Shown piece after piece: positions 11,822 to 21,497 of a stretch of DNA of 64,000 bases. Both the position numbers and the translations under genes were made by a program. Source of the stretch: Cytospora piceicola (taxonomy: Eukaryota > Ascomycota > Sordariomycetes > Diaporthales > Cytosporaceae); assembly GCA_023375675.1 (NCBI GenBank), contig JALQBC010000009.1:930001-994000 (forward strand), in the 5' to 3' direction. Every line of letters begins with the position of its first letter. Position 1 is the first letter of the stretch. The notes beneath the pieces were generated by a model. The model was not told the DNA's origin. It saw only the letters and a list, made by a program, of their open reading frames with translations, and did no database searches.

Positions 11822-14800
11822 ATGGCGGCCACAGCAAATATGTCCAGCGATGCTGGCTTTCCCATGTCCGATGGCATTTCAAGAACTCCAAGGCAACGGC
11901 GCGCAAACCCGCCCAGCTCTTCGTTAGGAGGACGACCCCGCGGTCCTCCTTCAGAGAGCGTTGGAGCACCAAGTGATGGCGAGGACAATGAGGGTTTCGA
12001 GGATGACCAGATACCAGGCAGACGACCAACCGACACCCAGAACATTCCTAAAGTCGAGGACAAACTCGGTGTTCTGGTTCAGAAGCACTTCGAGGACTTC
12101 ATTGAGGGGTACGACATGAGTATAATGCATATGCTCGCAAACTTACTAACAAGCTGTTCTCCAGGTTCATAGAAGACCCAACCTCTTCCGGCCCTCCTAC
12201 CTCAAGTGCCATCACCACAGACAAATACTACGTCGCCCAGATCCGTGGCATGCGCGCATATGCGCTGTCAACATTCTATGTCGACTTCAAACACCTGCAA
12301 ACGTGGACCGACGGCACCCTTGCGGACGGTATAATAGATCAGTACTATCGGTTCCTACCCTATCTCACCGCCGCCCTGCACAACATGATCGCCAAGTACG
12401 AGCCGGCCTACTTCCGTGAGCATCGTCAGCCTACCGCTTCTAGCACGATGACCACGTCTGGGGCCAGCAATGCTGGCTCAGGCAGCCAGTCCGGCCCCGG
12501 CAGCAAGACGACGAATCAACAGACGGACAAAGTGTTTGCTATTGCCTTCTATAACCTCGCGTTGGTATCCAGAGTCCGCAGTCTCCGGGCCCGCAATATC
12601 GGCCAGCTCCTCTCCATTTCGGGAACCGTCACGAGAACATCCGAGGTGCGACCCGAGCTATCTGTGGCAACTTTCGTGTGCGAGGCTTGTCGTGTTGTCA
12701 TCCCCAATGTCGAGCAGACTTTCCGCTACACCGAGCCCACGCAATGCCCCAACGCGACATGCAACAACCGACAGGCATGGCAGCTCGACATTCGTCAGAG
12801 CACCTTCATCGACTGGCAGAAGGTACGAATCCAGGAGAACAGCTCTGAGATCCCTACTGGTAGCATGCCACGGACCATGGACGTAATCCTGCGTGGTGAG
12901 ATCGTTGATCGGGCAAAAGCTGGTGAGAAGTGCATCTTTACCGGTGCACTGATCGTTGTTCCAGATGTCAGCCAGATGGGTCTCCCTGGCCAACATGCAC
13001 AGTCTGCCCGTGATGACAGGAATGCGCCTCGTGGGGGTGATGCCGGTGGCAGTGGTGTCAGTGGTCTGAAGGCCCTTGGTGTCCGTGACCTTACATACCG
13101 CCTTGCTTTCCTGGCCTGCATGGTGGCTCCAGACACGACAAACCTGGGTGGTGGTGTGAACGACATTATCGCAGCTCTCAATCCATCAGAAAACGAGAAT
13201 GCGCAACAGGCGCAGGAAGCAGTTCTTGCTTCGTTCAACCCTTCGGAGATTGAGGACCTGCGTAAGATGGTGCACAGTGACCGCATCTACTCCCGATTGG
13301 TGAACTCTTTGGCTCCCATGGTATATGGCCACGAGGTGGTCAAGAAGGGACTGTTGCTGCAGCTCATGTCTGGTGTTCACAAGGCCACCGCGGAGGGCAT
13401 GCAACTAAGAGGTGATATCAATATCTGCGTTGTCGGCGACCCGTCGACGTCCAAGTCACAATTCCTCAAATATGTCTGCACTTTCGCACCTCGTGCTGTC
13501 TACACCAGTGGAAAGGCATCCTCCGCCGCTGGTCTTACGGCTGCTGTTGTGAAGGACGAGGAGACTGGTGAATTCACTATCGAGGCCGGTGCGCTGATGC
13601 TCGCAGACAATGGAATCTGCGCCATCGACGAGTTTGACAAGATGGACATCACCGACCAGGTTGCCATCCACGAAGCCATGGAACAGCAAACCATATCCAT
13701 TGCTAAGGCGGGTATCCAAGCCACCCTCAACGCACGCACTTCGATCCTCGCAGCCGCCAACCCTGTCGGCGGACGGTACAACCGCAAGATGACCCTCCGT
13801 GCAAACATCAACATGTCCGCACCCATCATGTCGCGTTTCGATCTCTTCTTCGTCATCCTCGATGAATGCAATGAGCAGGTCGACCGGCACTTGGCTGAAC
13901 ACATTGTGGGAATCCACCAGCTGCGTGACGACGCTATCGAGCCCGAGTTCAGCACCGAACAACTGCAGCGATACATCCGGTTCGCAAGGACGTTCCGCCC
14001 TGAGTTCACTGATGAGTCGAAGGAGGTGCTAGTTGAACGGTACCGCGAGCTGCGTGCCGACGATGCGCAGGGCGGAATGGGCAAGAACAGCTACCGGATC
14101 ACGGTGCGTCAGCTCGAGTCCATGATCCGGCTGTCTGAGGCTATTGCGAAGGCAAACTGCGTGGAAGAGATCACGCCGGATATGGTAAACGAAGCGTACA
14201 ACCTGTTGAGGCAAAGCATCATTTCTGTCGAGCATGACGACATCGAAGTGGATGAGGATGACGAGCCGCCCGTCGAGGATGGCGAAACTCTTCGTCGCGC
14301 GGCCTCTGAGGCTGCTGGTACTCCTGCCGACCAGGATGGTGATGCGCAGATGGGCGAGGACCAGGAAGACGAGGAAATGGCGGGTGGCGAGGCGGCGACA
14401 CAGCGCGAGAGGCGGAAGCAGACAATCTCGTACGACAAATACATCAGCATGGTGAACTTGATCGTTCAGCGCATCGCAGACGATGAAGCTGGTAGCGGCG
14501 AGGGCGTTGAGGGTGAGGCCATGATACAGTGGTACCTGGAGCAAAAGGAGGAGGAGCTACATGGCGAGGAGGACTACCACAGGGAGCACGCATTGGCAAA
14601 ATTGGTGCTGAAGAAGATGGTCAAGGTAAGCGAAGCCTCTCATTCCACCCCACTACCCTCCAGGAGATACAATTGCTGACAATGTGACTCGAACAGGACA
14701 ACATTCTGATGGCTCTTCGCGGCGAAGGCATGTCTACCGACGACAACGCCGGAGATGGATCTGCTGCTCAGCAGCCGCAGGACGTTGTGTATGTGCTGCA

Positions 14801-14828
14801 CCCTAACTGTGCCATTGAGGATGTTTGA
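11822..14828 (+). CDS. mcm6: Replicative helicase subunit Mcm6
   Basis: Exons 11822-12108, 12165-14625 and 14697-14828 give 959 residues, the usual length. Intron 1 has a perfect TACTAAC branch site. A Ser/Pro-rich head precedes the MCM N-terminal domain, with a zinc finger (C268, C271, C290, C295). The AAA+ core has Walker A GDPSTSKS (520-527), Walker B CAIDEFDKMD (about 581-590) and the arginine finger in MSRFD (651-655). An acidic segment and a C-terminal winged-helix region follow. Mcm6 is one of the six subunits of the Mcm2-7 ring that licenses origins and unwinds DNA. The short third exon supplies a C-terminus ending in CAIEDV. The first in-frame ATG after the leader was chosen; a longer upstream frame lacks conserved sequence. 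Confidence 0.97.
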
Positions 14829-15040
14829 GTGTATCATTTGTATCTTGGGTAATAAGGGAAGGCTTGGTTGAACAAGACATTTCTGTCTACGGAGTCTGGG
14901 AGTCTGGCCAACGTCATAAATGAGCTATGTCGCAATGGAAGGGGGAGGGGGCATGATAATGTAACGTCTCTTGGAATGATATTTCTTCCTTGCCAAAGCA
15001 TGTTTTTCTGTCCACGCATAAATTTGTAATGCTCCAATAC

Positions 15041-16600
15041 TCAGAAAAAAGCATCTAGATTCTTACTTCCCGAGTCGCCCTTTTGTGGTGTATTCCGTCT
15101 CTCTTTCCAAAGTGATTCTACAACTCGTCCCAGGCGTGCGACGCCTTCCACGATATCTTCCTCTTCCTCCCACGAGAAACACAGTCGAATGCTCTTGCTG
15201 AAGCGCATCGACTTCTCATCACCCTTGACCTCGAACAGCTCTCCAGGCGAGACAATGAGGTTCTCGTCGTCCTTCGCCCGCTTCGCAATGTCCTGCGAGG
15301 CCGGCCCGTCAGGAAACGTTATCCAGACAAAGTAACCACCGTAGACAGCCTCGCCCCCTTCTGTGACGTTCGAATCCATGACCTCGATCCCGAACCGATC
15401 CAGGTGCTCGTGCACGGCCTTCATCATGAGGGCGTGCCGCCTCTGCAGGCCCGGCGTGCAGGACCCGTCGATGTGCCGCGCCAGCTCCCCGCCCCGGATC
15501 ATCTGGCACACGATGGTCGCCGACAGCTGGCTGGGCGCGCCGCCCGACCTGGTCGAGCCCGTCTGGGCGAGGCCGAAGGCGAAGTCCCGCGTGCCCTCGA
15601 CCCAGCCCGTCCGGATCCCCGGCCCCACGATCTTGGAGAAGCTGCCGTTGCTGACGGCGTGGCCGAACCAGCCCCGGCCCGCGCCCGCGCCCGCGCGGGG
15701 CCCGTCGTGCGCGCTCGGCCCGAGGGAGAAGTCGATGTCGGACAGCCTGGGGAGGGGCTTGATCTTTGTCGGCGGTGGTGGTGGTGGTGGTGGTGACGAC
15801 GAGGAGGAGGAGGAGGAGGGTGAGGGAGGGTCCTTGAGGACGGGCCACTGCAGGAAGTCGTAGACGTCGTCGCAGATGACGAGGCAGTCGTACTTACGGG
15901 CCAGGCGGACCAGCTCGGTCCTCCGCCTCAGCGTCATGGTCTTCCCGGAGGGGTTTGCTGATGACGGGACGACGTAGATGATGTGACGGTAGACCTTTCT
16001 GTGCTCGGGGTCCTTGTACACCGGCTGCTCGTTGGGGTCGATTCCGGCCTCGAAGCCTCTGAGTCCCTCTTCCAGAAAATCCAGGTCAATCCCCTCGCTG
16101 TCCTCGGGGACTGCTCTCAATCGTCCCTTGAACCCGGAGTCCTCGAAGATCGGGCACGCCAGATAGTAACAAGGGGCAATGGCCCAGATGGCTTTCGTGT
16201 AGACCGGCTCGGTGTATGACTGCAGTATGCAAGCCATGCTCTGGCTCGCGCCGCCCGTGATGCATATCCTCTCCGCGTCTGCCTCGGTGCCGTAGGCGCT
16301 GCTCAGGAAGCCTGACAGCTCCTCGCGGAGAGGCTGATATCCCGGGTCTGCGCCGTACTGCAGGCCCGGGACGAATATTTCCGGGTCGGACAGGACCTTG
16401 TTGGCCGCGGCCTTGAGTGCCTCTGCCGGGAGCACATTGGGGGATGGCCAGCCCCTGAGGAGGTTTACAAGTTTCTTCTTTGGCTGGTCTGGAGGTGGCT
16501 CTGATGGTGTCATGGTGGACAAGGCGCGGGGGGTTTGCTGGTGGCTGTGTTTGTTATTGAGAATGAACCTGAGGCGCCTGAGAGGTATACGGGTGAGCAT
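15041..16600 (-). CDS. PLP-dependent class I/II aminotransferase, probably mitochondrial
   Basis: One exon, 519 residues. The start MLTRIPLRRLRFILNN is a good mitochondrial presequence. The fold-type I core shows LQYGADPGYQPLRE (substrate/PLP region), GGASQSM (phosphate loop, about 116-122), N216 in SSANPSGK, D244 and Y247 in CDDVYDF, and the Schiff-base lysine K323 in SNGSFSKIVGPGIRTGW. This places it with the 2-aminoadipate/kynurenine aminotransferase-like and valine-pyruvate-like enzymes; the true substrate cannot be told from sequence. An odd Ser/Pro run (about 258-278) encoded by trinucleotide repeats sits between D244 and K323, presumably as a surface loop. All key residues are present. 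Confidence 0.9.
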   Translation of the reverse strand: MLTRIPLRRLRFILNNKHSHQQTPRALSTMTPSEPPPDQPKKKLVNLLRGWPSPNVLPAEALKAAANKVLSDPEIFVPGLQYGADPGYQPLREELSGFLSSAYGTEADAERICITGGASQSMACILQSYTEPVYTKAIWAIAPCYYLACPIFEDSGFKGRLRAVPEDSEGIDLDFLEEGLRGFEAGIDPNEQPVYKDPEHRKVYRHIIYVVPSSANPSGKTMTLRRRTELVRLARKYDCLVICDDVYDFLQWPVLKDPPSPSSSSSSSSPPPPPPPPTKIKPLPRLSDIDFSLGPSAHDGPRAGAGAGRGWFGHAVSNGSFSKIVGPGIRTGWVEGTRDFAFGLAQTGSTRSGGAPSQLSATIVCQMIRGGELARHIDGSCTPGLQRRHALMMKAVHEHLDRFGIEVMDSNVTEGGEAVYGGYFVWITFPDGPASQDIAKRAKDDENLIVSPGELFEVKGDEKSMRFSKSIRLCFSWEEEEDIVEGVARLGRVVESLWKERRNTPQKGDSGSKNLDAFF

Positions 16601-16870
16601 CGTTTAGAGCAGCAACATGTCTCACTCAATCCCCAAGAGTTTAGAGAAAGAGGCGAATAGATAAAGGCCCCGGCAATGTGTTTATTTCATGAATTGGAGG
16701 ACGTCAGGTCGAGGCCGTTGCCGGAGAAGTGGGGCCCCGTCTTCCGGCTTTTGGACCGGCGCGGAGGTCGATAACCTTCCACATATCGATACAACCTTCC
16801 ACATACGCAACCTTCCACCTACACACCTTGCACCTATATAACCCCTTTTCGAGACCCATATGAGGACCAC

Positions 16871-17230
16871 TCATTGCCTATGTTCCCCTTGATCCTTCAA
16901 CCATGTCATCGGCTCATCCATCTGACCAAGCGTGCCAATGCGCTCAACATGTCTATCAGGCCGGATATAGACATAACCTGGGCTTGAGTCAAAGCCGTAT
17001 AGCTCATGTAGCTCTCCACTGACGTCGACAACGGCATTGGGCCCCTGAGAATCCGCGATAGCCGCTCAATAGCTCCATGGTCCGCGGTGAGTGGCCAGGG
17101 ACCGGCTCTTGTCTGAGCGGACTGCCGCCTTCTCGATGATGCGGAAGTTGACGTTGTAAAGGGACAGCTCCATCGCCAGGGTCATCCCTACTGGCCCGGC
17201 ATCGATGATAAAAACATCAGTCGTCGACAT
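16871..17230 (-). pseudogene. Fossil of an FAD-dependent aromatic monooxygenase
   Basis: Reading down from 17230, about 48 codons resemble the N-terminus of phenol-2-monooxygenase-type flavoproteins: DVFIIDAGPVGMTLAMELSL (the GxGxxG fingerprint with its first Gly changed to Asp), then FRIIEKAAVRSDKSRSLATH. A one-base shift then puts the expected RTMELL in another frame, and in the original frame a TGA follows. After this the sequence jumps to what looks like the C-terminus of the same family (ELHELYGFDSSPGYVYIRP), ending at a TGA at 16873. The middle, roughly 450-500 residues of FAD- and substrate-binding sequence, is absent. A dead, internally deleted copy is the simplest reading; no parent copy is in the window. 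Confidence 0.75.
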
Positions 17231-17559
17231 GTTGGCTTTCAATGGTATGCATCATCAATAATACTGGATTGAGTTCTAAGGCGCTCCGTTGGTGTCGTTC
17301 GTGACGACTTCCATGGTTGAATACGTATACTGGAATATTACGCTGAGTCCTGATACTCTCCATCGTCCATCTCTTCGGCGCTCGTCTATGTTGAGGTACC
17401 TTTCCTATTCTCCCACCATGAGTCCTCGGATGCTTGCCAAGGGTGACGCCTACACGCCGAGGACTGCTATAATACACGTCCCATGGTGCCCCATTCCGAG
17501 GCGCCCTGGAGACAATTTTCTTTAGGTTCTTCTTAAAGCCTGCGTTCAGGAAACGCTTC
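17231..17559. other. Spacer between pseudogene and glycine-rich gene
   Basis: About 330 bp with no supported gene. It probably contains the 3' UTR of the small Gly/Pro-repeat gene. Confidence 0.5.
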
Positions 17560-18012
17560 TTAGTAGCCACCCGGACCTCCGGGACCTCCGGGGCCTCCTG
17601 GACCGCCAGGACCGCCAGGGCCTCCGGGACCTCCGGGACCTTCGAATCCAGGACCACCACCGCCGGGACCGCCAGGACCGCCGCCGCCGCCGCCGCCGAA
17701 TTCACCTGGCGGGGGACCGTCATCGGAACCGCCTCCGCAGCCACAGGACTCTTCGAACCCGCAGCAGCCGCATTCCTCCTCGGCACCACCACGCAGGCTC
17801 ATCTCCATCTGGGGCTCGAATGTCTATGCAGAAACATCAGCGCCATGTTTCGCAGGCAGTACCGATAGCAAAGGGGGCGCCTCTCCGCAGTGGAGATACC
17901 AAAAGGGGAGGGAAGCCAGAAGGAGGCCACTTACAGGCTGCCGGGAGACGACGTCGCTGGGGGCAGGAGCCTCCATGGGCTGCTGCTGTCGGGGAGGGTT
18001 GATTTCGGGCAT
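17560..18012 (-). CDS. Small Cys-rich protein with collagen-like Gly-Pro-Gly repeats
   Basis: Exons 18012-17935 and 17823-17560 (intron 17824-17934, GTAAGT...ATAG, frame kept) give 113 residues. The first 26 are MPEINPPRQQQP-like and hydrophilic. A short Cys patch follows (EEECGCCGFEESCGCGGG), and the last 45 residues are GPGG units ending in GGY. No signal peptide or membrane segment is clear. The Cys patch recalls small fungal MRGG/Cys-rich proteins, but I cannot name the family. The repeat is encoded by near-identical 9-18-nt units, so its length is likely to vary between strains. The splice gives a coherent start, which supports a real gene; function unknown. Confidence 0.6.
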
Positions 18013-18512
18013 CTTCCGAGTTCAAAGGGGCAAGGCGGGTGGGTGTTGTATGGGTTGGTTTTGGGGAAGATATTATGAAGACTCGCTCCGACAGAAGGGC
18101 CCGACCTAACAGGCGCCCACGAAGGAAAGCACCTGTCTTTTATATATCCTGCTATCTTCAATAATCCTTCCCAATGTGACATGGAGGCAGGGTGGCCACG
18201 CCATCACGGCGGGTCCGTGGGCCCCATCATTCCAGAGCTATCCGTGATATCCATTGAGTGGATACCTCATTTAGGGAACCGTCCGACGGTTTTGCGGCTG
18301 CGCCTTGGTTTTACCATGTGATAGACATCATAAACGGCACTGTCCTCCGATCTGACCCGCTGTAAAGGGTTCAAGTCTATTCGGAGACCGATCTCGAGGT
18401 GAGCGCGATGCCATGAAGAAGCAGGAGCCTGTTCCCATACAGATAGACGAACGTCTTTGATATGTTGATTAGAATTCCATTGTCGAAAACTCAAGAAAGG
18501 GTCTCCTGTTCC
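18013..18512. other. Intergenic spacer
   Basis: 500 bp between two minus-strand genes: promoter of the Gly/Pro-repeat gene and 3' region of the 518-aa gene. Nothing else recognised. Confidence 0.5.
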
Positions 18513-20069
18513 CTACTCAAGCACTGCTGCTGCTTGTGCCATCTCTTCTTCCGTAGGCAGATTTACGATCATCAAATATAACACATCCTTCTGCAACAGC
18601 TTTTTCACTCCGCCAATTATGGACAGAGGCCCAATCGCACTGCCGCCCATCCCACCCCTAGAAGAGGTTACCGGCTGCTCAAAGGGTCCTGCAGCATCGC
18701 GGCCCCGTCCTCCATACGGCGCCTGCGGATAAGATTGACCCGGCCATCTGGACTGCAGCGTGGCACGTCTGTCCAGTAATCCACGGTCGACACCCCTCCC
18801 GATCATGGCAGCTTTGTTGGAGCCAAGGTCGAGCCCACGGTGGACCGCACCACCACTAGCATCTCGGCCCCCCAGAATGCCGCTAGATATCTTCCCACCC
18901 GTGATGAAGGCAAGAGGATCTCCGCTGCTGGCAGGATGGTTCGGGTCCGCGTAGCGTGAGCGAAACTCTGGCCTGGGGGCCGCGTTCGCGAGCTTGCCTT
19001 CCGGGTTCTCTCCGGCCCACTGGGCCACAGCTCGCCGGTCGAGGTAGTCTTCGACAAAGCCGCCGCCTCGCTTAACGAAGTTCTGCTTCTTTTGCTTGGC
19101 TTTTGGGTCCCCAGACGCTGATGAAGCGAACTTGTCGAGTGCTGGAAAGATCAGGGGCGCCGTCTCGGGGAACTCAAAGCTGGTGGCTGCTGAGGAGGAC
19201 TTCATGCGGCTTTGTATCTTTGCAAACGTGCCCTGATTGCTGCCCGATGACGCCTTGGCGATGGTCGTCTCTAGATCAAAATTGACAGTCGCAATGGCCG
19301 AAGGGTCCTGTGGCTTCCACGTCATGAGCAGAGCGATCAAGCCTCTGGGTTTGAAGTACTCCTCGTTGATCTTGTCGAGGAAGGAATTTGTTTTCGTCCT
19401 GCTTTGCACCGCTGATGCGCTATCGGCAATTGTTTTCAACGCTACCGACACCGCTATGGAAACGGCCAAGGGCACATGTTGTGCTGCCAAGCCAGCCAAG
19501 TTAATTGCCTGGATCCAGGGGTTTGGTTCTACCGCCTTATTGAGCTTGTCGATGAAGTCCAAGAATGTGGCCTGGTCGATGCCCACGTCCTCGAGAATGG
19601 GTGCATATGCCTTGACAAAGCCGCGGTCCCGAGCCTTGGGCCGGCGCTGCGTGATAACAACAGGTAGTTTGAGCCGGGCGGCTGGTGATGGTTCTTCCGA
19701 GCCTGCTGCCGAAGGGTGGTCTCGGATGAAGTTGTTTGCGAGTTCGGGGATTTCTTCTGGGTTGTCTGGGGTGCTGGGTAATCGGTTCGACTCTTTGGAA
19801 AGCTCCTGCTGTGCCTCATCAAGTTGCCAGTCTGCCTCGTCATTTTCTTTTGATAAGGTCTCGCCCTGGACTGAATCATCCTGGGAGATGCCGCGTTCCG
19901 TCGTCTCCCACTGCGGCTGCTCCTCCTGCTGACCCTGGGCTCTCTTCTTCTCCTTGTGGTGTTGAATGCTCTCTGAAGCGAGGCCAACCCCAGTGGCAAG
20001 TCCCTTGAAGACCTTGCCTATAAGCCCCCCGGACTGAGTCCCTCCGTTCATCTGTCCGCGGCCAAGCAT
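18513..20069 (-). CDS. Uncharacterised 518-aa fungal protein
   Basis: One exon from the first ATG of the frame (20069); the open frame extends to 20123 without another ATG. The N-terminal third is hydrophilic and acidic. The best-ordered part is mid-protein: GFVKAYAPILEDVGIDQATF, an FIDKLNKAVEPNPWI helix, then a weakly hydrophobic Ala/Val stretch (INLAGLAAQHVPLAVSIAVS) that may be a buried or membrane-associated helix, and EEYFKPRGLIALLMTW. After a disordered Gly/Ser/Arg segment, the C-terminus is a KDVLYLMIVNLPTEEEM block. This arrangement recurs in many filamentous ascomycete proteins of unknown function, as I recall; some carry unreliable automatic names. No catalytic motif is seen. An upstream exon cannot be ruled out. 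Confidence 0.8.
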   Translation of the reverse strand: MLGRGQMNGGTQSGGLIGKVFKGLATGVGLASESIQHHKEKKRAQGQQEEQPQWETTERGISQDDSVQGETLSKENDEADWQLDEAQQELSKESNRLPSTPDNPEEIPELANNFIRDHPSAAGSEEPSPAARLKLPVVITQRRPKARDRGFVKAYAPILEDVGIDQATFLDFIDKLNKAVEPNPWIQAINLAGLAAQHVPLAVSIAVSVALKTIADSASAVQSRTKTNSFLDKINEEYFKPRGLIALLMTWKPQDPSAIATVNFDLETTIAKASSGSNQGTFAKIQSRMKSSSAATSFEFPETAPLIFPALDKFASSASGDPKAKQKKQNFVKRGGGFVEDYLDRRAVAQWAGENPEGKLANAAPRPEFRSRYADPNHPASSGDPLAFITGGKISSGILGGRDASGGAVHRGLDLGSNKAAMIGRGVDRGLLDRRATLQSRWPGQSYPQAPYGGRGRDAAGPFEQPVTSSRGGMGGSAIGPLSIIGGVKKLLQKDVLYLMIVNLPTEEEMAQAAAVLE

Positions 20070-21497
20070 ATTCGCTAGGGCAAGTTCTGTTGTTGTGGCT
20101 GGAAATTTTGTATCAAAGGTCAATAAGCCGTTGATATGGAACAGGCCGTATCAAACGAGTAATATGGTGATGTTTGAGACAACATGTTCTGGTTAGGGGC
20201 GACGCCTTGCCCTTCTATACTTTTCATGCTCTGTTCAGTAGACTTAGGGGCACACAGCCCCGATGACAGTCAAGAGAGAACGAGCTATGCCTCCCTCGCA
20301 TTCGGGTCTGTCATTGTGAGGGTGTGGCTGTTGTCTATGCGGCCAACTTAAGCCCCAGACACTTCACACTTGGATCGTCGGGGGATGCATCCTGTTTTCA
20401 TCGGTCCAATAAGGAGAGTCAATGCAGCGAGTGAATCAGTATGTTTGGTGTGCATGAGGAAAAGCCTGTGGGTCTGGAAACTCAGCTCCTGCAGCGTCCG
20501 GCTGGCGTAGGTCGTGAGCCTCGTTCTCGTTCTCGTTCTCAGGTCGCTCTCGTCCTCGTTCTCGGAATCCCAGCTCCAGGGCTGTGTCGTTGGCCATGCA
20601 ATCGGGGCCGGCACAGTCTTGCTTCCCCTCCAGTGTCTCTCGTAGCCTTCCTGGGCGTTTGTCATCTTCGACATGCTCATGAAGGATTCAAAGTGGATGT
20701 TTCTTTGGGTGTGCCACTGCTTTGTCCCACCATCGATATTGGGTCGTTGTGCTGAATGCGGTATGCTCTCCAACCACCTTACCAGGCAGGCCCGCTGCCA
20801 GAATCGCAAGGATCTGGGCTCTAGTCTCAATCTGGTACTTCACTATTTTAGGTTTGATAATGGCATTCGATAGCAAGAGAGGAGTAAAGGCAGAGGAGGG
20901 ACGATACGGGACACAGAGGCGAGGTTCGAACCATCTGGCAAACGGTATCATAGTGCGTTGCTCTCATGGTAAAGTTCCGTTGGGATATAGGGAGTGTGAG
21001 GAATCTCGATCAAGATCAGGGAGCGACAGTTATTTCGTCAGTTGGAGTACTGTTTAAAGCAGTGAATAGCTTCTGGTTACGGACTGTTGTTCTCGTGTGC
21101 GGTGTTTGGAGCCAGCTTGAGGTTCCAGCCAAAGTCGATACTGTATAACATTAACCCTAGGGTTGGACCGGTACCGTACTTCCCACTTGTACACATATTG
21201 AACATGGTTTCTTTGCTGCTTTTATTCGTTCTCCGATACAGGTATTGCTAAAAACACTTCTTGAGTTACTCGTCAAACAGCCTGTACCGTATTTAGTCGC
21301 ACTTAGATATTCGCTGCAAATCGGGTCATAGTCGTTCCAGACGTCTGAAACTGGTGGTTACCCGTTCTTTATTTGTTCTTGGGAAATATGAGCATCTTCC
21401 CAGATGCTTCACTGGGTGCCCTTATCAGAGCCTAAAGCTCCTCGCGATGGTTGCTGTACTCCAGACCGGGATCACTTCCAATCGTCGTCTCGTTATC
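20070..21497. other. Intergenic spacer with GTTCTC microsatellite
   Basis: About 1.4 kb. It contains a degenerate GTTCTC-type hexamer repeat at 20519-20564 and a CCCTAGGG telomere-unit-like inverted motif at 21152-21165. Open frames on the minus strand near 20348-20951 overlap the repeat and could not be joined into a convincing gene. Confidence 0.5.

Noticed and set aside
15309..15863. Long frames on both strands inside the aminotransferase gene
   Set aside because: Produced by the very GC-rich codon use of the real gene, which has full PLP-enzyme motifs.
17217..17792. Second long frame through the Gly/Pro-repeat gene
   Set aside because: Shadow of a repeat whose unit length keeps several frames open; it lacks an ATG start.
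20920..20940. GGTTCGAACC, tRNA B-box-like palindrome
   Set aside because: Flanking bases do not pair as a T arm on either strand and no A box is present.
20348..20951. Two overlapping minus-strand frames possibly forming a small spliced gene
   Set aside because: The downstream part is largely the GTTCTC microsatellite; no splice model gave a recognisable or motif-bearing protein.
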